Source: Gorsachius magnificus
Taxonomy: Eukaryota; Chordata; Aves; Pelecaniformes; Ardeidae
NCBI GenBank assembly: GCA_034008185.1
Contig: CM067081.1
Location: 83,162,765-83,226,764, forward strand
Direction: 5' to 3'
DNA: 64,000 nucleotides
Under the pieces are notes generated by a model. That model saw only the letters and a program-made list of their open reading frames with translations. It was not told the DNA's origin and did no database searches. The position numbers and the translations under genes are program-made. Shown one piece after another: positions 13,064 through 24,275 of the stretch. How positions within the stretch are numbered: the stretch's first letter is position 1; each line of letters opens with the position of its first letter.

Positions 13064-13860
13064 TTCCTCATATCAGAAAAAATACCAAACCTCTAACATT
13101 CCTAGAGAAGGGCACCATGTGTGTCAGCTTACTTTTTTTTAGTGCTTTTCTTTAGTATAAGTACATCTTTTGTTCAACCAATCCTATTTATTTTGGAGTA
13201 CCTGGTGATAAAGTAAGCCAGAAAAGCAGAACTTTTAAAACTGTGGACCAAATCAGCAGAAACACAGCTTGCACTTCAGTGAAATATGGTTACAAATGGT
13301 TTTCTCCCAGCTACACTGGTGTCAGTGGAAGAAGTTTCAAACGCTGCTCCTAGGGGCTTACCACGGCCTCTCCATGCAATCCACCAGCCAGCAGCTCCAC
13401 TGCCGTCAAAGGCTCTCTCACCCGCTTCACTCAAAATGAGTCAAGTTATTTAAATACTTTAAATAATAGGACTTAGAGTCATTTGGACTGGCACGAGCCA
13501 GGGCACCCCTCCACCATGGCAGGCAGCAGCCTCCAGCTGAGGAGCAGCAAAAAAGGAGCACCAAAGTCAGTACAGGGAGAGGCAGGAGCAGAGGAGGGTG
13601 CCTGCCCAGAGCTAAAGTTCCCACTCCTGGGTTTAAAAGTATTTCAGCCATTTCCCCGTTGAAAGTCCTGGACAGAAGAAATGGCTGTAAGTCTCCTCTG
13701 TCACCTGACTTTTTGTATTGAATGCTTTTTAAAGAGCCCTGTGTATTGGATTTTTTTTCTTTAACGTTCATAAAAATCAAAGTGAACTACTTCATTTTTG
13801 GGTGGTTGGATGCAAAACAGAAAGTGTTTGTGGTCTGAATGACTCCAAAGGCTTTTTTGC

Positions 13861-13877
13861 TTTTTTTTTTTTTTTTT
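13861..13877. repeat. (T)17 homopolymer
   Basis: Seventeen uninterrupted T residues in unique sequence. On the minus strand it would be an A tail, but nothing recognisable as a retrocopy precedes it. Confidence 0.85.
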
Positions 13878-14461
13878 GAGTTGGCATGAATAATCAAATG
13901 CATAGTGACCATTTCTTAATGTTTTATGCCTTCTGTGGTCCGTAGCTGTGGACTCCCTTTCTCTTGTGCTTTTGCCGAAATCATCTGTTTCCTGTAATGC
14001 AAATAACGCCTTTCTGAACAAAACTGTGGGATTTATCTTGGAAGCCCTGTAATTCTGAGTGCATTACAGAAGATGGGAGTCAAGCCAGGGACCCTGCTCA
14101 CAGTGTGGGAATGAATGAGATTTGGTACTACAGATCCCTCAAGACAATGCACAGTCGTGATCTGCAGTTCAGTGTTGAAATGAATCAACACAAACCATTG
14201 TGATGCTTTGAATAAGCAAAATAAAATATTTCAATGAACTCCAGATTTATTTACTTTTTAATAATATTTTTTCCTAGGAATTTTAGAATTTCCATTCTAA
14301 GGAAGGTTTTGAAATGTCTGGATTTTGTCCTGTTGTGAAATGAAATTAAATATTGAGATGCCAGAAATGTCTATGGTAACTCTAAAATTAACATGCTTCT
14401 AAACATGCATAGCATTTTTTTTTTGTACTATATTGAAACAGGCTCACGGGTGTAACTGCAG

Positions 14462-14524
14462 ATGTGCCGGGACCCATACAAGACTAATACCTTCAACATT
14501 CCCCAAAAGCCACTTGATGACTAT
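14462..14524 (+). other. exon-like 63-bp open segment, unproven
   Basis: Sixty-three bp (21 codons, phase 0 to phase 0) bounded by an acceptor-like CTGCAG (AG at 14460-14461; a T-rich tract lies about 30 bp upstream) and a strong donor TAT|GTAAGTAT at 14525. The frame begins CRDPYKTN after a methionine and ends PLDDY. I do not recognise a protein. The frame continues open past the donor, so the splice sites are not needed to keep it open. Chance is a serious alternative in 64 kb. Confidence 0.18.
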
Positions 14525-15639
14525 GTAAGTATACAGCAGTTCCTATGGGGGTTATTTTATTCAGTATCATCAGAAAGAGGTTTTTTTCATTTCTATTTCT
14601 GTATCTTGATTCCCATGCACTGTAATCCCAATTGTAAATACAATCCACCTAGTTATAACAAAACGTCTTTGTAAAGCACACATAGTCTTTGTTTCAGGGC
14701 CTGATGTTAGGGGAGTATAAAGGCTACATTCAGTGCACTCCAGTCTGCAGCTGGAAAAATGGCTGGAAAATTACTTCCTGGCCCAAAGCCAGCACTAAGT
14801 TTGCTCAAGACATAATGCAATACGGGACGTGCAAGGCTCTAATCCATATCTGATTTTAACCTGAAATGGGGAAACCCCGCTACTTCTCTATCTACAGTTT
14901 GTTACCTATCGACAGCTACTTATCAACAGCCCAGCACATGACCACGTTGCCAATTGGGGTCCTGAGGGCCCGGTCCCAGGGCCATGTCTCTGACCCTGAT
15001 CCTCCTCACCCATGGACCGCAGCCTGTCCCAGGTTTGGCCCCCCCAGGTGCCTGAAGCCCTGGGGCTGGGGCTGCCCCAATGTCCCCCAGCTGCCCTGAG
15101 CCTGGCTGCTGGGCCCTGCCCTGAGCCCCATGGGGAGCCCCTGACACTCCCAGCTCCCAGGGAGTCCCCAGCCCTGCTGAGGCCCTGGCATCGCCATGCT
15201 TAGTCCTTTTCTGAATCTCTTCAGATTGTAAAAAAGATGAGTGATAAAACAAGCCATTTTCACCTGTTTCTTAGAGTAGAGTACGCATGAAATTGCTATC
15301 TGAAAGTTGAGCCCATTTCAACCCATTTCAACTGTAGCCCAAAGAAATGGAAAAAATATCAATTCCAAACCAAAATATATTTATTGCTTGGTTTTATTTC
15401 CAAAGAGAAATAGGCAAAGCAGAACAAGAGAGGGGAGACCTCTTCCTAATATATCCTCACAGTTAGAAGCATCATCTGTTTTGTGGGAGCTTCTTTTTTA
15501 ATCAGATAATAGAGATTACTATAACCCCTCTGCAAACAGCTGGGCCTCACCAAGGGGCAGTAGGACAAACTCATAGGTATCTCTTGAGGGCCTTTCCAGT
15601 ATTCCTTACTTATTCATTGAAGCAGAGATCATGACCCAA

Positions 15640-15725
15640 CTCATCTGTTGGCTCTTGTTTCCTCTGTTCACATTCTAAAGTTAACGTCCTAACCAGTGGG
15701 CTAGAGGGCTGATGGAGGTCAGCAT
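15640..15725 (-). repeat. possible tRNA-derived SINE relic
   Basis: The plus strand reads CTCTGTTCACATTCTAAAG, then GTCCTAACCAGTGGGCTAGA. This resembles the reverse complement of the A-box/B-box head of old amniote tRNA-derived SINEs (a GAACCC-like B box followed by a CTAACCACTAGGC-like A box). It is strongly diverged, and the boundaries are guesses. Confidence 0.3.
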
Positions 15726-16134
15726 CTCCTCAGCTTTGGGGAATCCAGCTCTGACTTTATTAAAATATAGCCCTCACTAGGGCCCAATGGGTCTTCATGC
15801 ATCCAGAACCAAACTTATCCTGAAGAGGGACTAGCACACGGGATGTACGCAACTGGTCGGCCAAGCACAACCCCCTTCAGCAAGGGGAGACAAAATGGCC
15901 TGGAGACAATAGCACAGTGACTTCCCTCTAAACAGAGGAGAAACCCTGTAGAGCAGGACACCTTCTGTCTCCTGACAGGCCTCCAGAAGAGAGACTGGTC
16001 TTGGCCTCCATCTCCTTGGTAGAGTGTGGCATGAGCAGCTGGGGCACCAGCACAAAAGAGCCAATGGCCCCAAAGAGGGCAGTGATTTGTGTCTAATGCC
16101 TGATTGGGACCGTGGGGAAAGAGAGTGTGACTTC

Positions 16135-16190
16135 TGAGTCTTACCCTGCAAGCACTGAGCTGGAGACACAGGGCCCAATTCAATCCCAGC
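16135..16190 (+). repeat. possible tRNA-derived SINE relic
   Basis: GCACTGAGCTGGAGACACAG followed by GGCCCAATTCAATCCCAGCA resembles the head of old amniote tRNA-derived SINEs (CTGGGAGACCCGGGTTCAATCCC-like), in the opposite orientation to the candidate at 15640-15725. It is too diverged to name the family. Confidence 0.25.
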
Positions 16191-17007
16191 ATGGGAGGTG
16201 GGGTGTTGACACCCTATTTGCTGATGGCCTGAGGCTGTTCCTGTTGGTTGCACCCAGCAGTTCCTCCAGAAGATTGTCACTGAAGCCAGGTGCAGGTGTG
16301 CCAACAACAGAGAGGTCTTTACTTATAGTGCTCTTAGTGACGCTCATGCTCCCACTATGATGCAGGGATGTCCCTCAGCATCTTCTGGTCTGGACACCTC
16401 CCCAGCCCCAGAACGGTCCCCAGCCAGAGTCCATCCCAAACCAGGAGACCTCCAGGGCCTGGAGGCCAGGAGGGGACCACAGGCAGGCATCTTCACTCAC
16501 AAGTATCCTGCAGCCCCAGTGACCCCCTGGCAGTCACAGGGAGCTTTTGATGAGGAAGCCAGGGAAGAGGGGCACAGGACCACTGCAGAGAGCTGTCTCT
16601 GCAGAGAGCACAGAGACCCAGGAGGATAAGATGGAGGCAGTGGCCAGTGTCTCTGAAGACAACAGTGCCCACAGCCCCTCTGTTCCCCACAGGGGCAGGA
16701 GGCTCTTGCCTGGGAGTTGCCAGCTCTCCCAGAAGAGGAGGAAGAACAGTTCCTAGGCCATTCCCACCCCACCAAGCAGCAGTCACAGCTTCAGTGCTAG
16801 CAGGCACCATGGGAGCAATGGCAGACTGACAAAGAAATGGTAGGTCAGTCAAGCCTTACACTCACACAGTCCTAGGAAGTGGGGACCAGGACCCCTCAGG
16901 CCTCACACACAGCCCATGTCCCTTCTTCCGCTGCTGCAATGTTGGCTTTCTGCAGTGGAGCGATTATTCCTGGTATCTTTCATAGGAAAGCAAATGTTCT
17001 GTCTATC

Positions 17008-17395
17008 ACAGTACTGCAGTGACTATTTAGACTGGAAGAGACATCAGGAGGTCTCCAAGTCTAACTCTCTGCCCAAAGCACGGTCTCCTCTGGGGTCAGA
17101 CCAGGCTGCTCAGGGCTTGGTCCAGTTGGGACTTGAAACCTTCCAAGGATGGAGAAGGCACAGCCTCTGGAGTGACCTGCTCCATTGCCTTACTGTTCTT
17201 GTGGGGAAACAGTTTCTCCCTATACCCAGCCTGAACCTTTCTCGTTGCAGCTTGTGCTCGTTGTCTCTTGCTCTCCCGCCCTGCACTGCTGTGAGGAGTC
17301 TGGCTCCATCTCCTCCATGATCCATCATAGGTGCTGGCGGGCTGTTAGGTGGTGCCCCAAAGCCATCCCTTCTCCAGGCTTTCCCCTGTTTTCCC
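17008..17395 (-). mobile_element. CR1 LINE, 5'-truncated 3' portion
   Basis: Reverse complement of the CR1 3' region. The 3' end is at the low-coordinate side (ACTATTTAGACTGGAAGAGA), followed by recognisable CR1 blocks: TCAGACCAGGCTGCTCAGGG, CCTTCCAAGGATGGAGAAGG, TTTCTCCCTATACCCAGCCT and CTGTGAGGAGTCTGGCTCCA. Homology fades near the CTTCTCCAGGC block around 17380. It covers the end of ORF2 and the 3' UTR only. Many substitutions and small indels break the ORF, so the copy is old and dead. Open frames reported here on the plus strand are antisense shadows of the element. Confidence 0.9.
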
Positions 17396-18631
17396 ACAAT
17401 ATGTAGTGCAGGGCTACATCCTGAGCTCACCACCAGAGTAAGCATGAGAAGGATATTTCCCACTGGCTCCACCACACACTACCCTCCTTCAATTCACATC
17501 GGGTCTGAGGCTGCAGATTCCTAACACCATGAAAGACTTCACCCTGACATTAAATGTTAGAAAGATGGAAAGATCACAGAATAAATGTCGTGAATAAATC
17601 AAAACCCACTACAAAGCATAAGATATAATTGGAAGCAGAAATCAAAGGTAGGTCAAAGGACAGGGAAGAGGAAACTACTCCTCTTCTGCACTGAGCAAAT
17701 TACATGAGAGTCAATTATCACTTAAAATGGTTTAGATGATAGAGCGAAAGAAAGAACTAATGAATGTCCAGGTCACTAAGGCAGAGATCTGCTTTAGAAT
17801 AATCTAAAATTTGACTGCATTCATGGCTGCATTGGAAAGATTTCCAAGGCCATGTTGCAGTACCTACTTTATACAAGCATTGAAAACATTTGAAGAAAAC
17901 TGCTACATGTGTGCGTGTGTTGAGGAGGGCAATAGGAGGGGACGTCTGTGTCACAGGAGGGGGATTCCGAGCCTTTCACGTTACATGTTACACCCAGTAT
18001 TACACTTGCAGATGAAATTGGTGTCTGAGCACCACCCAGAAACCTGCCTGTCTGGTAGACTACTATGCCATGCAGAGGTGTGTAAGCTACCTGCAGCTAC
18101 AGAAGCAACCAGCCCTGTCAGCCTCAGGGGAGTCCCTCAGCATCTACACACAGCGCATGAGACCATAACCACAGGGGAAGAGAAACCTCCAGGTAGGCAA
18201 TGCAGAAAGAAGAGGGAAGGACATAGTAAAAAGTCATGAATGTATAAGAAGTGCCTCCTTCTTGAAATGCTTCAGCTTCTGGTTTCACTACTCTATAATG
18301 GTAGTTTCCTCTCTCGCAGCAAGAGATGGTCGGGTAATGCTAGGCTGATGTGAGCACTGCCACCTATATTTAGCTCTGTAATATGAGTGGCATGAGTGGC
18401 AATATGATGATCAACTGATCAACTGATGATTGTGTGCTCCATCACGTGAGTGAGTACCTCAGATAAGCATTGTCCCCTCCAATCCTCCTCTCTGATCCAT
18501 TCAATGCCTGGAGGCTAAGATGAACATTAGAAGCTTCTAATTTAGAAAAAAAAAAAATTACTAGTGTGACTGAGAGGCACTGACACTTGTTTGTTTGGAG
18601 ACTAGCTTCACATTCCCTTCCTCTATGGAAG

Positions 18632-18716
18632 ACTCATCTTCGGTGTCGATATTACAGGATTTGAAATCAGCTCAGATCGCCAAGAAGAAGTAATTGATGG
18701 GGAAACGGGGTCACAG
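18632..18716 (+). other. exon-like open segment with strong donor, unproven
   Basis: An open frame (from 18606, after a TAG) runs to a canonical donor CACAG|GTGAGTGG at 18717. A pyrimidine-rich ATTCCCTTCCTCTATGGAAG directly upstream could serve as acceptor, giving an 85-bp exon. The frame reads ...GVDITGFEISSDRQEE... to DGETGSQ. The segment has four CpGs in 85 bp against a CpG-poor background, which mildly favours constraint. I do not recognise the protein, and no matching exon in consistent phase was found nearby. Confidence 0.2.
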
Positions 18717-18926
18717 GTGAGTGGGAAAATCTTTGTAGGAGACAGAAACAAGCAAGCTCAACGGGGCTTTTGCATAAAGTTTCTCAAACTCAGAGCTAAT
18801 TCTGACTAAGCGGAAGGAACTCTTATTTCTGAAGGAACTAACTTAGAAAAAAACTCAAAATGTGTCTATTTTTTAAACTGCTCACTCTTTGCACTCAAGT
18901 ATGAAGCTTTTGTTAATTAACCAGCA

Positions 18927-18947
18927 GGGGGTGGTGGGGGGGAAGTG
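18927..18947 (+). repeat. G-rich tract, possible G-quadruplex
   Basis: GGGGG T GG T GGGGGG AAGTGG-type tract in an AT-rich context. Run lengths allow a two-tetrad, or an imperfect three-tetrad, quadruplex. No promoter context is visible. Confidence 0.5.
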
Positions 18948-21229
18948 GTATTTCAATATATCATTTAAATGAAAAGGTTCTGGTCTGAGGCCAAGAGCTT
19001 AAGAACAACGCCATTTACAAGCTCTCTTACTACTACAAATATATATTTCTCCTATTATTCTTGGTTATTGTTTCAGCTCTAACGGGGCTAACCCTAGCTG
19101 AACACTAGCCAGGTTGCTGTATTGGGACCTCAGGGATAGACACGTGAGTTTCATCTTCTCTCGGTCTATTGGTCTTTGTCCCATCCTTGGTACCTCTGAC
19201 ACATTTCTTAGATAAAATATGGATATCTGTTATCTCTTCACAGAGATGGGGCTAAATGGCCCCTAGGCTGTCCTAGGCTGTCCTAAGCTTCCAGACACTG
19301 CAGTGATTTAAACACACTGAATTCCTTAAATCTAGCCTGCAGCATGCTGGATTTACATGTTACTCTTCAGTGATACAGATGAAAGTTAACAGATGCCCAA
19401 GATGTATATGGGTTTCTAAATAGAATTATCCTCTATTTCAGTTAGCACAGGAAGGATACAGAACTAGACAAAATAATAAACACACATGCCTCTATTTCCT
19501 TCCCCCAATTTGTTTTGGATACGTCAGAATCTTTTTGTCTTTTCTATCTGAACTGTGTGTGATTTGGGGTGGTAGTTACTCTTTGGATCCTTTTTTTAAT
19601 ATTCTTGAATATGTCTCTCTCTTCCTCTTTACACCGCCATTTTTCTTCTTCCTTGGCTAATCCTACTTTGAGAGAAGCATTACCTTCTCTCCTGCAAAAA
19701 GTCCTCAGGTTTGAAATTACTTTTAGTTTAAGGGTTGCAAAATGAAATCCAATTCCTTTGTTCTGCCTCAGGGAGAAATTCCACTGCTCTGAGCTCCAGC
19801 TCCCTGAAAAGAAGTCAGACAAAACTTACCCTGACAAGCTTTAGCTATTGCATTGCCCCATTTAGTTTCATTTGAATGAGATTTCCTCAGGTTAATGACT
19901 TTCCATTATTAGAGCTGTGTCATCATCCCATTGAATTTCAGCCACATACGGCACTAGAAAGACAGTAGTGAAGGCACCCCAGCGCTACATTCACACTGGG
20001 GTTTGAAATATCACATAGAAGCTCCTAATTTAAATTAGAATTCATAAGCTCTGCATCGACCATCTCCTCTAGTTTGTCATAGTTACTCTGAATTTATTTT
20101 GTGCTTTTTAAAAGCCCAAGCTTCACCACAGCAACAAAACAAGGCCATTGCCATACTACTGCTAAACTCAAACTCGGTTACACAGACACGTTGCAGTCTA
20201 ATTAAACCTGGGGGTGCCACGCTCCAGCGCTGATCAGGGATGATACTGAGCTCACTAGCCCCGTACGTGATGGGATGACTCAGCCCAGGCCAAATACTTA
20301 GCTAATAGTAAGAGCAGTTTGTGTTTGTTTGATCTTCGATAAAGTGTTTCAGATCATTTTTCAATCACACAATGACAACAAGGCCATTCTAAGCAAAACT
20401 GGCTACTTTTTGAAATACGAGATTCTGCAAATCTTGAAAGTAATTACTTTTGCTTTAGGAGAGGAAGAATACGGCTACAGTAAACTAGTTATGGCTGGGA
20501 GGGAGAGGTCGAAGCTGTAAAAGAGATAAAGCACTCTCTTTTAATGATATTTTCCTGCGAAGTCAACAGTGCATTTCTATATCACGGTTCTAATATAAGA
20601 GCAAGGAAGGGAGATAATACAGAGTACTAGTGACTTTAAAGGGACGTGACACCATTAAGTGAATTACAGTTTTAGCGGTGATAACATTTATTACTTTGGA
20701 TTTGTAAAATGATGAAAGTTACTCCAATTATTAATACGATAGTACAGTTTTGTGCATAGATCATCATATGAAATATTGCAAAAAACCCAGTTCAGAAGGG
20801 CTAAATCTGCCGTCAAAAGCCAAACAGTTGGGACGGTTTTCAAATAGCTCTGTTGATAACCTTGTAAAAAAAAAATTGCTGGAGATAATGATGGATGTTT
20901 GTCATTTTACCTGTTGCAAATTCTTACTGCAACACCTTGAAACCCCAGTTGAGATCACAGCACTGAGCTGAAATGAAAGTAAGAAACAACTAACCCCCCA
21001 AAACCACGCAGTTCAAATAGAAAATAGCCTGGAAGGAGAAAGGGAGTCACTCAGTGGTGTGTGGTAATGAATCCAAACTGCACTTCTCCTCTGACACGCT
21101 ACATTCCCTCATTTCTGCTAAACTGAAAAAAAATCCTGTTTTGTGATGTTTCTTCTTTTGAATATTCTTATAAGGTTTGTTTTACAGGTCTTGCTTAATT
21201 GTAGCTTTTCAGTATTCACAAAAATAATT

Positions 21230-21263
21230 TTTATTATTATTATTATCATCATCATCATCTTCA
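21230..21263. repeat. (TTA)n/(TCA)n compound microsatellite
   Basis: About five TTA units run directly into four to five TCA units, a compound trinucleotide repeat that probably arose by a point change followed by slippage. It creates long runs of N and D in shadow frames on the minus strand. Confidence 0.85.
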
Positions 21264-22448
21264 TTTGTTTCTGGAATATGCATGTTTTTCTTCTCTTTTT
21301 CACAATATAAAGAAATCCCGATAGAACAAAAGAAGGTGCAATACTTTGGGGGAGAGATGAAGACGGGGACTGTTTTGTAAATGGTAAACATTTTAAATAT
21401 TACATTTTAAAGACACTAAGGAAAAACGCTATGTAAAAGTTTGCTTTTATCCAGAAGCTGTATAAAAACAGATACATAAAGCAGAACAATGCATATTTTA
21501 GAGCTTTGTCAATAACAAAATAAAACTCCCCACAACAATTACATCTATTTGTAAAGAATGAATAGCTGAAGCCCTCTCTTCTATGCTTTAGGTTATTTTA
21601 ATTTGAAATTATCTATGAAATCTATAAAAAAGGCAGAACCAGAAAAAATACTGTAACCTTCTCCTCATTGCAGTATAACAGGCTTACTCCAGGGCTGTTA
21701 AATAGAATAATCCATTTTTTGGGGAAAAAAAAAAGGTGGTAAATTGGATCTACTTTTGAGTAGTAACCAAACCTATAATTTACAAGTCTGTCTGTGTGTA
21801 TATGGAGGGAATATTTCATGTCATATATACCACATCAATTAAACCTGTTAAGTCAATGAAAAAATTAAGCATTTCTCCACCTTTTCAACTATAGCATGTA
21901 AAGCATTAAGTGTATACTGGAAACACATCTTGTTTGCTTGTTTGTTTCAGCAGATGTGGTGGAGATAAGAAATATAAAGCAGAAAGATTAAAGACATCTA
22001 TGCTACCCTCCCAAGGTCTCCTCTACTGCTCTCATTAACTCCTCTGTTAAACCGGATAAAAATGTTTTAGGAGCTTAATGAAAATGGCTTTTCATAATTG
22101 TTCCTCTTCTCTAAACTTCATCCTACTTGAAGTCTAAATAATCTGGAGTGAGAGATGATCAGAGGCAAGTGGTAGGTTAGGGATTTTGAGATTATCAGGG
22201 CATCTGCGGAAGGGTATAATCCTCAACAGGACCCTGCAGGGGGGATTTGCCTCTCAACACTCTCTGTGACCATACTGAACCCCTTTGGGCTCTCTCCCCT
22301 GGCTGAGCTCAGGCATTTCTGTAGGTCCCACGAGATGGCTGCCTTCTGTTGCAGGGCCCCAGCACAGTGCGTCCGCCTGACTAATAAATAAATCACAGCA
22401 ATAAACAAATTACATGGGAAACAATATGAACAAAAGCAGGAAGGCCTG

Positions 22449-22451
<3 letters not shown>

Positions 22452-22484
<33 letters not shown>
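22452..22484. repeat. (TG)n microsatellite ending in GCGCGC
   Basis: About 14 uninterrupted TG units followed by a short GC alternation. This alternating purine-pyrimidine tract of 33 bp can adopt Z-DNA under negative supercoiling and is likely to be length-polymorphic. Confidence 0.9.
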
Positions 22485-22485
<1 letters not shown>

Positions 22486-24217
22486 ATGGCTACGCCTGTA
22501 ATATCAGCTTAACTTACGTGCTTTGGGACATGACAAAGTCTCATGACATTACCTATTCCTATTCCCTGCAGAAATGAAATACTATCAGCTTAGCTTTACT
22601 TTGCATATAGCTGCTTGACTGATTAAACTCATAAAATTTACCAACCACAGACTACCAGCAATAAAGCAAAACTGGTGAGTCATAGTTCAAAATACCATGG
22701 TTTCAAACTCAAATATGGGACACAAAAACAAGACGGCGTGGAAAGAATGCCTTTTTATTACAGGCTCTGTCCTTTGCCTCTGCCCTGGCTGGTTTTTCCA
22801 CAGCTCAGCAATACAAACCTGTCCTAAATGGACCCTGAGAATGCCCCTCCCTGACAAGACAAGGGTACCAGGCAGGACAGGGCTGAAACGTAATAAAGGT
22901 GGCTGTGATGAGACTGGGTGGTTCAGGAAGAAACCCAGAGCTTCTCGCCTGACCATCAGCCCAGTCATGGTATATCTGGTACAAAGATCCATTAATTAGT
23001 TTTAAACAAGCTTGCTTGGATGCAGAATCAGCCCTAATGTGGAAATGTAGAGTTCCCTGGGATGCTTACTACTCTATAACTTAAAAAGATATTAAAAATT
23101 ATTTGGAATTCTGAAGCGAAATATTAAGGCCCTTGGCAACACGCATTGGGAACAAGCTATGATGTGTCCCATCTCGACTGCTAATGGCAGGCACTATGTG
23201 TTATCTTGGGTCATGCAATACAGCAGAACCAGATGGGATGCGTCACCATAAGTGCATAGCAAAAAGCAAACAAAGGGGATTGGAAAAGGGGGAGAAGATA
23301 TGCAGGATCTGACCAGCACCCGTGGTTCTGCTTTCTTGCAAAACCATCAGATGTTGAAATACAAAAGAGAAAAAAAAAAAAAGATAGTTATATCTTTACT
23401 GTAGAAAGAGTAGCAGGTCAGGCAGCCCACAACTACGTAGATGTATCAAAATCATCCAGGCTTCAGAATATGTGTTCCTTTCACCGGTGACCCATGTCTG
23501 GAGAGATTACATTAGCCAAGGTTCTAGCCTTATCATTATTATCTCTTTACTGCTTATGCATGAGAAAAGAAAACATTTTCTCCTGTTGCAATTTTATTTA
23601 CCCCAAGGCCTTACTGTGCAGAATGCATTGCAATCCCCATCCAGCACTGACAGACTTGCAAAGGGTCAAATCTTCCAGAAATTCTTGGGGAAACAAAACA
23701 CATTGCCTGCTGTTCTTTTGGCTTTTTAGTCACCTACTGCTTCTTCTGCTCCCTATTTTTTCTCTCCTGTTGTTGACCCAGGCTTGTGCCCTGCCTTCAT
23801 AAAGCTGTTATCCTCTCATGTCCGTATCTCCTAATGCTCTTTATCTGCAACAAACAGGATTTTGCAAGAGTAGTTCAAACTGTGATAGAAACAATATTAG
23901 TTGTCATGCAGGAGTTTAGGGAATTTTCTGCATCAGAGCCAATCTTTGCTGGAGAAGAACGGAGAATGGTCCTAATTTTTTTTCCCATGAATAATTCAAT
24001 ACTTTTACTCCATTTCCTCTGAACTGCCACATTGTGTTTAGCTTTGCTGTTCAGATTAACCATATAAAAATAAACCAATTCTTGGTGGATTAATGAAATC
24101 AACACACTGAATGAAATGTACAAACCCTGATCTGTTTGGTTTGGGTTTTTTTTAAGATGGTGGAAGGTGTTCCAATGGCTTCTGATGGCTTCTATTCTGT
24201 TGAACATCAGACATTAA

Positions 24218-24275
24218 AATGCAGGTGGACTGTAAACTTCTTAAGACAGAAATACCCTCCTTCTATGTGACTAAT
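24218..24275 (+). repeat. possible ancient L2/L3/MIR-type repeat tail
   Basis: GGACTGTAAACTTCTTAAGA followed by CAGAAATACC and a TTCTATGTGAC-like block resembles the shared tail of old vertebrate LINE/SINE families (GACTGTAAGCTCCTTGGGGCAGGGACC-like). It is strongly diverged; the family and limits are uncertain. Confidence 0.35.

Larger units (their letters stand above)
13064..17007. other. unique non-coding DNA with GC-rich patches
   Basis: No recognisable gene. It contains a T17 run (13861-13877), a GC-rich but CpG-poor patch at about 14930-15200 (many CCAG, CTGG and CCC blocks), and a longer GC-rich stretch at about 15800-16900. The latter supports open frames on both strands (for example 15831-16307 minus, 158 codons) with low-complexity composition and no recognised domain. 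A segment around 13235-13330 (GGACCAAATCAGCAG ... GCTACACTGGTGTCAGTGG) resembles an old amniote interspersed repeat but is very diverged. Confidence 0.6.
17396..24217. other. unique AT-rich non-coding DNA with microsatellites
   Basis: No gene recognised. An open frame at 17811-18239 (142 codons, plus) has no recognisable domain and is rejected as chance. Notable pieces: tandem ATCAACTG units near 18407-18424, a threefold CTAGGCTGTC-like repeat near 19265-19290, a G-rich run at 18927-18947, a perfect 14-bp palindrome CTAATTTAAATTAG at 20025-20038, and the microsatellites listed separately. Confidence 0.65.

Noticed and set aside
15831..16307. 158-codon open frame on the minus strand in GC-rich DNA
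   Set aside because: Overlapping long frames exist on both strands, composition is C/S/P/L-rich without any recognised domain, and this length is expected by chance where stop codons are rare.
16916..17320. 134-codon open frame on the plus strand
   Set aside because: Most of it is the antisense shadow of the minus-strand CR1 copy at 17008-17395.
17811..18239. 142-codon open frame on the plus strand
   Set aside because: Cysteine- and histidine-containing but with no regular zinc-finger spacing; no homologue recognised.
18400..18430. Short direct repeats (ATCAACTG) considered as a CRISPR-like or regulatory array
   Set aside because: Only two to three units with no spacers; vertebrate DNA, simple duplication.
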